The notes under the pieces: model-generated
Databases searched by the model: none
What the model was told of the DNA's origin: nothing
Seen by the model: only the letters and a program-made list of their open reading frames with translations
Origin: Balanoglossus misakiensis
Lineage: Eukaryota; Hemichordata
Reading direction: 5' to 3'
DNA length: 64,000 nt
Assembly: GCA_040954595.2 (NCBI GenBank)
Contig: CM082585.2
Location: 4,402,001 to 4,466,000, forward strand
In this document: piece after piece, positions 37,901 through 49,900 of the stretch
Layout of the letters: every line of letters begins with the position of its first letter
Numbering within the stretch: position 1 is the first letter of the stretch
Made by a program: the position numbers and the translations under genes

Positions 37901-40900
37901 CGGCGATAAATTCCTGGGTAAACAACACGGATGTCCCCTGCTCCAAGAGTTAAGTTGAACCGCCATTGTTTAATTTTCCCAACACATGGTAACTTCATCG
38001 TCTTGTCGATAACGACCATCGGTCCGTCTATCTCAGTGGCCACACCGTAATTGAGATTACTCTCGCCAATTGAATCAGGACAGTTTAGTATATCTGGATA
38101 AAACATGAACGAAATGAGAGGAGGTAGATTATTTCGGTTTTATGCCATTTACGAAAAATATTTAGCCCTCCATGATAAACAAAAAATTTAAAACAATATG
38201 TAATGTCCTCCTATGTTACAACTTTCCAAAATTGATACTAAAATTCTTCAAACTCAAAATATCTGTTTAACGACACACTACAGGTTATGTACGTTTATGA
38301 TGAAAAATTATCGCCATCTTAGTCAGTTTTTGGAATGCAAACTGAGAAACGAATGTCTGCGTTTGTCACGAAAAAAACACGCTTAATGGATCAAATCTGT
38401 CAGGTACGTCGTGTGACACAACACATATATAAATGCTGTATTCGGAGAATAGGATGGCGCCTGTTTTCACTAATTGGACATGTACGTCACATAGGATGAC
38501 CTTTTCCCTAAAGTCAACGACCATTTAGAGTGGCCTGTCCGGCCGGGTAAACAGCCGTATGGCGTTACCCTCATGGCAGCAGTCAAAATGCGTATACCAT
38601 TTTGCACTAATTTCCAAATATCAAATGTGTATACTCGTTCACTTCCAAAGTTTCCACCCACCTGTTGGCAACACAACAAGTTGAAACACGTTGAGTAGGT
38701 AAACTTCATGTTTGGTAAACTTGATTACCATGATTTCGCTGCCACTGTATACAACCTAAAAGTAATGAACGGTGACAATTAATGTCCACAACATTAATTT
38801 GGGCTAATTTTTCGCTCAAACGCATACTTTTAACATAGGCTGGCACAAAGGGGTAAATGTAGAATGATTTCCTGAACAACACGATAGGCTATTAGCACTT
38901 TATGCTGATTTTGTACCGGAATAATTCACTCACTGGAAATATGTGCACTTTCGTTGCGAACTTGCTTAACATTTAACGGACGGTATTCGAAACCGTACTC
39001 ACGTGCATAAAAAGTGGTTAGTGCATGGCAGTCGGACAGTGCTGTACGCATGTCTTTTACGCAACTTCCGGAACCATAAAATTGCACTGGGTTCAACATG
39101 AATGTTTGCTGTTATCGTCGACTTTTCAGGTAATGCGATAGGTTTAGAGTTCCGCCATCCGGGCACACTTGTTTAAAAGGCTTAATGATGTACGGTCTTC
39201 TTCACCCTAAACTATCATTGCGTAAACCTACAATTGATCGATCGAAATGTTTCCATCTATTTACCTCGGGAGGAGTTTCATCGTCTCCACAGATAAGAGC
39301 AAGCTGATCATACTCGGTTTCATATTTGTCAGTTATCTCCAGATAGTCGATAGTACAGTGTGGTGGCGTGCAATCACCAACGCGATTGTAGTATTCAATA
39401 AACAGAGTAATGGTGTTTCCTGTTAAATGAATAACAAAAGACTATTACTAGACATGTATGCAAAAATGACAACATTGCAAAGTTTTTTAGCCAATCAAGA
39501 TAGTACAGTTGGATGACAGATGTTTTGTAGTCTATTTTCATTCAACTGGAGACTAACATTATTTCAGATAATCCACAAGGTATTGGTGAATAATCAGTCT
39601 TATTCTTGGCATACACGTGCCTGCAAGTGGCATTGTGCTCTAAATTTTAATAAATCCCCACCATCTAAAACAAAATCCTTGTCTACTGCTGCATTGGCCA
39701 CTCAGAAAAGATCGTCAAAATAATCCAGTCACATTTGGCGATATTTCCATCACCGCGAATTTAGTTTGCTTTGTGTTATAATTTTTTACAAATAATATTT
39801 ACGCACCTTTTGGTACGATTACTGTCCAGTGACAAAGCAGCATTTTACCAGGTCTAAAACTAATTAGACCGATATCAGACTCGGAGAGGTAGAGGGTTTC
39901 ATCCACACTACACAGGTCTTCGAATTCTAGAGGTGGAAACGAAAGGAGATGAAATTGAAATAACGTCAACAAATACATAATAATTGCTCATAATAAGGAT
40001 ATGAAGAGTTGAAAGTAACCGGCAAAACGTGTTATAAAGTGGGGCAACTGTGCAGCAAGCTTAATGCAATTATACGCCCATTGCGAAATCTCGCGAGACT
40101 TTAATAATAACCATAGCAACGAGTTGCTAGCTAAGTAGTAGAAGTCAAATTTTGTATGAAACTAGAAAAAGTGCCGAGTTTAACAAAACTTTAACACGAA
40201 GGGCCATGTGTTGTTTGACCTGTGTCATTGGAATGTCCTCCCATATAAACTGCTAGCCACGTGAGATCTCACAGGGTCTCTTTGAATTCGGAAAATGATA
40301 TAAAGTAGGATTTTCGAAAGAGGACGACCAAAATTTAAGATAAAATGACTGAAAAAGTTTAGTACTTACCAATACACGTGTCCGACAACGATGGACTTGT
40401 GTATGTCGTGCCGACTTTTCTGATGCATGCCTCGTCACATCCATCGTGTCCGTCAGTAGGAAATAGACAATATTCCACTCCTATAATGTAACGAAGTGCA
40501 ATTACCGTTCAATAATAGGTGGTCAAAACACATTCTCAACATTACAATTCCTCTTTGATGCAAAATCGTTGAATATATCGTTGACATGCACAAATTTTCT
40601 ATAAAACATTTCTGATTGCAAGGAATGCAAATGCTCCAGGACCCATGTCCATCTCCGTATTAAGGGACCGTTAGTACTCGAAATTGCTAAATTACTGCAC
40701 ACATTCTGTAGCCAAAAATCTACATGTGAAAAGTCAATGAACCAAGTTTCCACTAACCGGCACACGGTGTTCTTGCATTCCCTATGTATTGGTAATCGTT
40801 CGAGAAACAAGGGCAAATCAGATGACCCAGCTTGTGTCTACAGATGACGTCACAGCCGACATTAACCACTGGAACCTTACATTCATCCATTGTATCTATA

Positions 40901-43900
40901 ACGAAAATATTCATTTTGCATTCCCTATTATGGCCTTGTCTTTAATCATTCATGTTGCATCATTTTATTCATATTCTTGGGTGTTTACACGACCTGTGTG
41001 CTCTGTACTTATATTCAGACGCATCGCCATCACGAAGACTTAGGTAAATGACTCACTTTTTTGACAGATTATGACAATACGGAATTCGTCCATTCATGAG
41101 AAAATTATATGGCCAATTAAACACAATTTTGGCACTAGCAAACGTTGCAGTACCTGTCGCCTGTTCGCAAATGTAAAACTTCGGTTTGTAGCAGTAATCA
41201 TCATCCCACATAAGGCGGTAATTGGATGCCCTGTAATAGCGTAAGTGAAAAGAAAATGGTCAACATAAACCATAACGGTCGCCACCAACTTGGTTTGAGC
41301 ATAGGCAGTAGTAATCTGACCTCTCGCTCTGTCTTAGATGACACATGACATCAATTACAATAATAAGATGTCTTGCCATTTTATCATGAGCCTTTAGTAA
41401 CATCTAAAGGCCAACTATCGTGGTATGTGCACATGGGTGTTAGAATCTCCACAAATTCAAAATGGCGTCGTTTGTTGACTAATGATAAAGAGAAGATTGG
41501 AGTATATATAGTTCATTGATTAAATTTATGCCATTGGGCCTTTAAAAGTCAGTAACATCGGGGGTTTAAAAGTCAGTAACAAACAGAAATTAAATGCTGC
41601 CTACCAAAACAACCGAAGACATGGACCATTTCCACTCGGCTCGCCATCGGGAAACCACACGATTTGTGTTATCGTTCCATCTAAGTACTGTACTTCTTTC
41701 GTGGCGTAGTTAGAAACTCTTCCATCGGTCCATAAGTCTTCGATGGAAATTCCAGCTACGATGAACGCTGCCGCCTCTTGATGTTTGTCCCAATCAGTGA
41801 TTCTCAACAAATTCATGCCAAAACTCTGACATGATAACACGGCATCATAATATGTCCTCTCTTCTGTAAGCAGTACAAACTTTGGGGTACCTGTAATAAA
41901 AGCCAAGTCAGAATCTATTTTTTTTTCTTGACCATGTATATTTGCTGGACTCAAACCAGAACCCACGACCTATAGCTAGCAATTTACGCCCTGGCAACTG
42001 TGTCGATGTCCAGTTGACATATAAACCTAATGTTTAATCACATCACTAAAATAGATTTAAAGTTTCATAACATGTCTGTGTACTGCTTACCATGTTCATA
42101 GGAAGGAACACTGAGGCCACAACAAACGCATCGTTTAAACAGGCATCAGGCATCAAAGTGAAATACGCGACTTCAAATACAAACAAACATATGTACATAT
42201 CTCGTGTTGTTCAGTTACAGACATACGCAAATTCGTAAAACTCTTATTAAAGTAGTGTGTTGTCATGGTGACCACTTTAGCGCCCATGGCCATCACCAGA
42301 TATACAGCAATTTCCAATAAAAAGTTATCTTGGGATGATTCGTTAAGGTTGCCATTCTTCTAAAAATGCGTCTCCTAGCAACACCTAAAGCTCATCCGGC
42401 ATGACTGGGCAGGCGTGGACCTAATGAAAGCATCGGCCCGCAAACATACTAGTTAATGCATGACACGAAAGGTCATTTCTAATTTAATCGTTACATCAAG
42501 AAAAAAAAATAGACTGCCTTTCCGGACACCCTCTATCCTTACACCATTAAATTCATCAAGACACTCATCCCAAATTAATATCATCGAGGCTAGAAACCAT
42601 TAACGATGGTTAGGGGGTTACTATATATTAGATAAACTACTTACGCACACATTTCCTCCCGTCTGAATGCAAATGGTATCCGCGGTTGCATGCACAGTAG
42701 AAGGAACCGGGTGTGTTTACACATATGTGATCACAGGTGGCATTGTTTTCTAATAGTTCACATTCGTTTATGTCTGTAGGGCAAAACACAATGTATCTTC
42801 GTTAGTTTTTCCGCATGCCTAGTGAAAATAAATATACTTTGCTAATTACGACAGTCTGTAAAAAAACGAAATAAGACTACTACCCTGCCAGCCATTGAAA
42901 TGATTAGAACACCCGTCGGGTATTGCCAAATCACCGAAAAGGCTACATTTAATTTGTGTCTCTCGTTTTCAGAGCTGGTTCGAATGGAGGATTAAATACA
43001 GCCCAATTTCTCAACCCTATCTCTCGGGGATCTTGTGAAGACAAAACAGATTACATTGATATTGAAACCAGAATCATCGAGCTGTTCAAGTCTAATTGTC
43101 TCCCACATTTTCTCAAAATACAAGTGTCGTTTATTTTGAAACGTTCTGGGAAGAGTATCTTGACAACCGCGGAACAAGAACGAAGATTTATTCTCCTTGT
43201 TATGAGGATGTCACCCCCAGGAAATTTCAGCAGTTGAAATGAACACGACATGCCAGGCAAATAACTTTGAACATCTTGAACTTTGGGTAAGTTTCGATCT
43301 AATTCACATGCTTTTAAAACATTTCAAATGTCGAGCAATTTTCTTAGCTTTCCTATAAATATATCATGACGTTTCCCGTATTTCCAGTCTCCGGGTGAGG
43401 TAATAATAATATCGTGACACCAGCGTGGCTCTTGGTCCATTAAATGATAAACATAGGTTATGGCGGTACCACGCAACCTCTACTGCTAACAGCAATTACA
43501 CGACAAACGTACTGAATTTGACATAACTCAAACAAATAACTCACTAATTTGTACTTGGGGCAAGAACGGTGTTTTCCGAAGGGTACGATGCCTTCCTTAC
43601 CTTCACACATATTATCTTCTCGTTCCCCGTATCCGTCGCAGCAGGAACACACACTTGTTTCCAGGGTGCTACACGATGCTACGTTACCTTCCCTGCAGTT
43701 GCTTCTATCTGAAAAATCAACGTGATATTGTTTTCTCTTTGTGAATTCTGGCTGCCTTAAATAGGTGTCCACTTTGTGCTGGGGGTCAAATCACATTATA
43801 ATAATTGCATTCTGGGTAAAAAGTCGACAACTCACTGTAGTAAGAGATAGAAGAAATGATGCGTTTACCCTATTTTATGACTTACTTTGGTCAAACATGT

Positions 43901-46900
43901 CTATCTTTATAGTTAGCATGTCAAATACATTAAACTTTTTTCACATTTTGTTATTTTGTTTGTTACAAAGATTCAGAAAGACCCAGTATCATTTTAGCTC
44001 ATGAAGTCCCATTTTTAAACATGGCAAAAATCGGCCATCTTGAGATTGTTTCGACCATATGAGATTTTCGTCACTCACTTAGTAGCTTAAAACCTATTTA
44101 CGGTAGGGAGAATTGAACATTTCAAATAACCTGCACCATAGACTTCAACTTCGCAAAGAGCCAGAAATTCTGATCGGCGTGGTACCACAACACTGACATA
44201 TCTTCCAATTAGTTTTCCTTGACAATAAATGACATGACGTCGTAGAGTAAAGACGCCCACAGGGGTACCGCAGATTGGGTTGTCTTGGGGTGAAAGGTAA
44301 TTCCCAACATGCACTTCTGCATTGGCCAGACGATCCGCTGATGAAAACAAATCACAGAAACAACAGTTAAAACACGACAAGAAAAGGCCGACCAACGCCT
44401 TAATGGATTATATATGTGTAGAAGAATGACGTCATAGTTCTTGCGTGATTCTCGCAATGTTCATAAATTTTGTATATTTAACGTCATTATTTTTACTTAA
44501 GCTCTAAAAAGTTTAGGGTTGGCGGGCTAAAATAAGGGTAGTTCGGGTAATCGGAACAGCATATATTGTTTATTTGGCCTTACTACGCGCACATGCAGAC
44601 ATTAACAAGTGTGAACTTACCGCAGCAGTCCTCCCTGTTTGTAATGTCCACTCTGAAAACTTGATACTCATTTTGTAAATCAACTCGCCACCAAGGCTCA
44701 TAGTCCAGCTGTGTGTGGGTACAGCTCTCAATATACAGCCAACCGCTCCGAATTCCGTCCACGGCTTTTTCGGCCCCCGCGGTCTCGTAGTTTGTACTGC
44801 TTTGGCTGGCCACTTGTCCAAATGCAATACTTTGAACTAGTAAATAAAAAGGAGACCGTGTCTTTGTGAACAACTAACAAATATTTAATTTTAAAACCAA
44901 ATCTTCATTCTGACATGAACGCCGCCATCCGAGCACTTCCAAATATGCGCGATTTCGTGTATGGCTTTTATCGATTAACAATAAAAAAAATTATTTGTTA
45001 AAAGTCGACTGGTATTGCCTGTGAAGACGGGAGAGCGATTGAGCGACATGGAATTGGGCTCTGACATTCACATTTATACGGATACCACGTCAGCTTTTTG
45101 TGATCAGGGTGTGCATATCAAAATAGCCGTCGGATAACATGTAAAGGCACGTTATTTATCGAGACCTATAAACCACCATCCGGTGAAAATTGGAGAATAT
45201 CTTCGTAATAGTAAGAGCTGAAGTGTGGTCAAGCAAGGGGATATCCTGATTTGAGTCTCCCCTTTAGTCTAAAAGTTCACAGCTTGATAAATCATAAGAT
45301 GTGATGCGCAAATTCAAATACCTTCACAGTTCAACTCATCAGAACCGTCCAAACAGTTCTCGTGGCTATTGCAGACATAACGCGATGACACACATTCGCC
45401 GCTGCCGCACTCAAAATCATCCGCTTTACACGCTGTTCCAACGTCAAATTGAAACAGAGAAACACAAATTACTCATTTTACTCATGTGTTAGTCACACGC
45501 ATGGCTTAGAATAACAAACAATAAGTAAGAAAGTCGCTATCTTTTGAATTTTCTCTTGTTCACCCTTGCGTATCTCATTTAAAAATTGTCGGAGTTGTAA
45601 CATGCTTAACCTACATTTGTGTCTTCATTATTTACCATTCAGAAAAAAATATTTTACATTTTCATGGATATTGATAACTTCCATTAGCAACATCTGCCTG
45701 TCAATTTAATACCACAACTATCGCCTCAACATTATTCTGACAATTACCGTCACAATTTAACTGTCATTCCTTAAATTTTACTACAGCATACTATTCTAAT
45801 TTGCACATACCAAATGTCAAGGTAAACATAAGTATCAGCGTAATCATTTATACATTTTACCTCCGCAAACTTTCTCGTCTGTTCCATCCTGGCAGTAATT
45901 CCACTGATCACAAACATATACGTTATATGTGCAGCTGGTTCCATTGTCACAAGAATAGCTTCCCTGTCCGCACGCTGTGGGGAAAACCGTTCAGTTACCA
46001 GTTATTTTACAAATATGCCAGTTGCAATTGGTGTGGGTAGGCTTCATAAATGTACAATATGTAACATGCAAGTGTTAATAAAGGCGGCGAGGTCATACAA
46101 GATCATGGCATTGCATTATTAACAAGGTTACATTTCCCGGTCTTAGTGTGTGTTCAGAAGATTAAGACGGTTCCAACAACTTTATTCCGTAACTGAAATT
46201 CACGATCACTAAGTAACAGCGCCATTTGTCCCTATCCGAGCTGCTTTTCATGCATAGCGCTTGATGTTTTGTTATATACCAATTCGTGAAACATCCCATC
46301 AAATTAACTCAGAATTGTGACTATTTGATTTTACGCAGTCAACGAGTTTTCCCATTTAAGTCCCCATCGTAAGGAGCGCCAAGCATCCTGCCCAAAAGGT
46401 GTGTGTTTAGATGGTGTATCTTGTAGTCGCTGTAACAAATGAAACGAACAACAAACTACATAGGCCTAAACAGCGTAATAGAAGGGCCATAGTGATGTGC
46501 TCACCCGAACACTCCGTCTCGTCATCGTCACAATCGCTCCATCCGTCACAATACCAGTAGTTTGGAATACACGATCCGTCACTGCAACGATATTCGTGGG
46601 AGCCACATACTATGAAAATACAAGCGAGTTAACAATTATTCCCTAACCGAGACTCTGTCCAGGGGTAAAATACAGGTGAATGCACTATGGAATATTTAGC
46701 AGTGCTATCATTATTTAATTCCTAACTTGCATATGTGGAGATCTTTTGCGATTGGCACTATAAGTCATTGTTATAACGTGCTGTCATTACCAAAAGATAC
46801 AGTTTTCATGTTAAGTGGACCGCATCAATATTAAATTTGTAGTTTCTGGTTAAAAAAATGCTAATTTTCACGCAAAATGACATTTAGTAATTGGTGATAT

Positions 46901-49900
46901 ACAACACCACATTCTAAAGAACGTGTTGCAGGTATGTGCGGGATGTGCGTCGAGTTGCCTGCCCAATTTCCTACCGACTACTGGCCTTAATTATGAAACA
47001 TGTCACTGACACACGCGTCTCATCATTGACTCCCAGGAGGTCAATTAAACTGTGCTTCGTGACACACGTTCATTTTGTATATTCTGTTGACAGGTCTAGC
47101 AGCGAGGATGTTCTTTGATGACAGATCAATCATTTCTATTTATCTGCATGAGGGCCAGTTTTGCATGCTCAGCTGCACACATCTCTTGTTTAATTGTCAC
47201 CTCTCTATAACAACAGCTTTATATGCTTAATGTTTTGTCGGCCATCAATGAACCAATGATTAAGAGACGAAGTACCCGTAATTAACTGTATTCTTTCTTT
47301 CCAACTATAATCAGTTGCAACCTTCAACTATTTGTACAGAATTTTGTTCTGCTTATCGACTGTGGTTTCTTGTACGACCATCGAAAACCACGATGGAATG
47401 CATTATGCATATTTTCCCACAATATATGTAATGTCAAATTGTTAAACTGTATGTTACAAAGTGCCTTTAATCCCCTTGTATATCCACTCACGCGTTTACT
47501 GCACTTAATATTTTATTAATATCATACTCACTTTCGCATCCCTTTTCGTCTTCGCCAGTTGAACAGTCACGGTAGTTGTCGCATCGATAGCTTTCAGGTA
47601 AGCATCTGCCATCCGGACAGATGTATGCACAAACTGGCAAAGGAATAATTAAACCGAATGAGATAATTTTTTTTGTGTGATGCTCATTTCATGCATACAT
47701 ATACATAGATACATACATAGATACATACATACAGACAGACAGACAGACAGACATATACACACACACACACACACACACATAGACACACGCACTCACTCAC
47801 TCACACAGACAGACAGACATACACACAGACACACAGGTATGCTGGCAGGTACGTAATAAAACACATTACACATACAAGCATACATAAAATGCACAGACAG
47901 AAACAAACAAGCAAATGCATAAATATTTATCAATCGGTAGACCATGCAGAATTTGACGAGTTTTCTAATTACTTCATTCCTTCGGTCATTATATATACGA
48001 TTGATGAAGTGTTCGTCTCAGTTCAAATACCTATAAACCGTATTCTATGAAAAATATGTATTAGCTAAACTCCCACAGATACTTGAAAGTTAAGTCATTT
48101 GAAAAATGGATTCACGTCCATAGAATAAAATGAGTTTCGCTCACCTTCGCATGTGTTGCTGTCATCTTGTAACTCATAACCTTGATAACACGCGCAGTAG
48201 AAAGATCCAATTGTATTTACACAGATATGACTACATGTACCACTAATCGTTTCACATTCGTCGATATCTAAACGTAAAGACATTCAAGTTATAAGCAGAA
48301 AACAAGAAACAGAGTTTGGGGTGTATTTTTTGTTTATTTATCACAAGTAAAATATACTTTTACATTTACCGAAGTTCACATTTTCAGTTGAAATTATTCT
48401 TTACCTACTAAATTGACTTTAAAAAGATAACTGTTTGCGACATGGTCACATTTTGTACAATATCAGTCCCAACCTGTTTCTGTGCGTACACAAATGTCGA
48501 TTTCAAATAGACTGTTCTCATTAACATTCGGTGACTTTGTATGATACCGCCTATTGCAATATTGTTTACTTCACGAGGTGTGCTACTAATAATCATTTGA
48601 TATTCTGCTAAGTTACTAGACCAAAGATCTCACCTTCGCACTGGTATGAACTTGGATCAGGTGTGAAGCCACTTGGACAAGCGCATACTTCTTCGTCATA
48701 CGGCCCTATTTTCCACCTCTGTTCGCATACACCCTGTTCGATTATGGACTGTGCCTGGGTAGAAAACACGGTTTATAGTTTCAAGTAATGCAACTAAAGG
48801 GTTGTCTTATCTTAGCCGCAGCACATGTTGAAAGCGCCAGTGTTTAGTCTAGCCTGTGTATGCATAATATGCCTAATCGCTTTCAGGAAATATAGCTTTC
48901 AAATTTGACTACATTTAGTACATTTTCCCATTCTGTCAATTACAGTTTCTTGTGATGATTCAACTATTTAACGTATTAGAGAAAATTACAAATTGTAAAA
49001 ACTTGGAGGTCTAATATGAAAAATTACTTACTAGTTTTCACATCAGCTTGATATTAAGTTATTAACAATTGAACTACAAAATATTGTAGATTAGTGTAAA
49101 AGTGAATACACATAATATTCAGATGTCAACGGGACTGCGCATCTTGCGATTTGACAAGGCAATTCTCAAATATTTGGTTGGATTCTGGGTGGAAATTTAC
49201 TAGTGCGATGACGTAGTTGAATCACTGCAGAAAATATAGCTAACAGCTGTTCTCTTCCCCGCATTTGTCTTTTTTTTCTCCGTGTGTCAGCTGCAGCTTC
49301 TTTGATTTAATTTCGCCTTTAATTGAAACTCGCTTTCTTCATAGACGTAAAAAATTGAAAGTAGAATGAGAAAACTGTGTATGTTACTTGTTTAACATTA
49401 GCCTCAGTCTTACAGCCAAACTGCGCAACAATGGAAGTAAATAGCACAGATGCGTGTTTCAAAACGATTTAAGAGCATCTTGCAATGTATTTATGTAATT
49501 AGAGTAGGAAACAATTTCTGAAATGACATTCGATCACAACATTGATTCCGAATATGAACAGTTTTGGGATGACGTAGAATCCTCGCCCATTTAATGTTTT
49601 TTGGTTTGCAGAAGTTGATGGCTTTTTTCAGCCTACGGGTATCTTCAGAACGTGTTACAAGGTGTTGTATAATTATCGAAAGGGTTTAAAAACAAAAATT
49701 CAAGAACCATCGCACGATCCGAACGGCTGGCTAGTTTGAATGTAGTGATGGAGGGTAGGGGTGGCAATCCAAAGAAAGATGGTTCACGTTTCTCAAACCA
49801 ACGTAACAAGCTAGGTAGATTCAGACATTTGCTTTGTGGGTGAAACGAAATGTATACATTCAAAATCTCTTCCAGATGAAAAGTTGATCTTATTGGCGCG

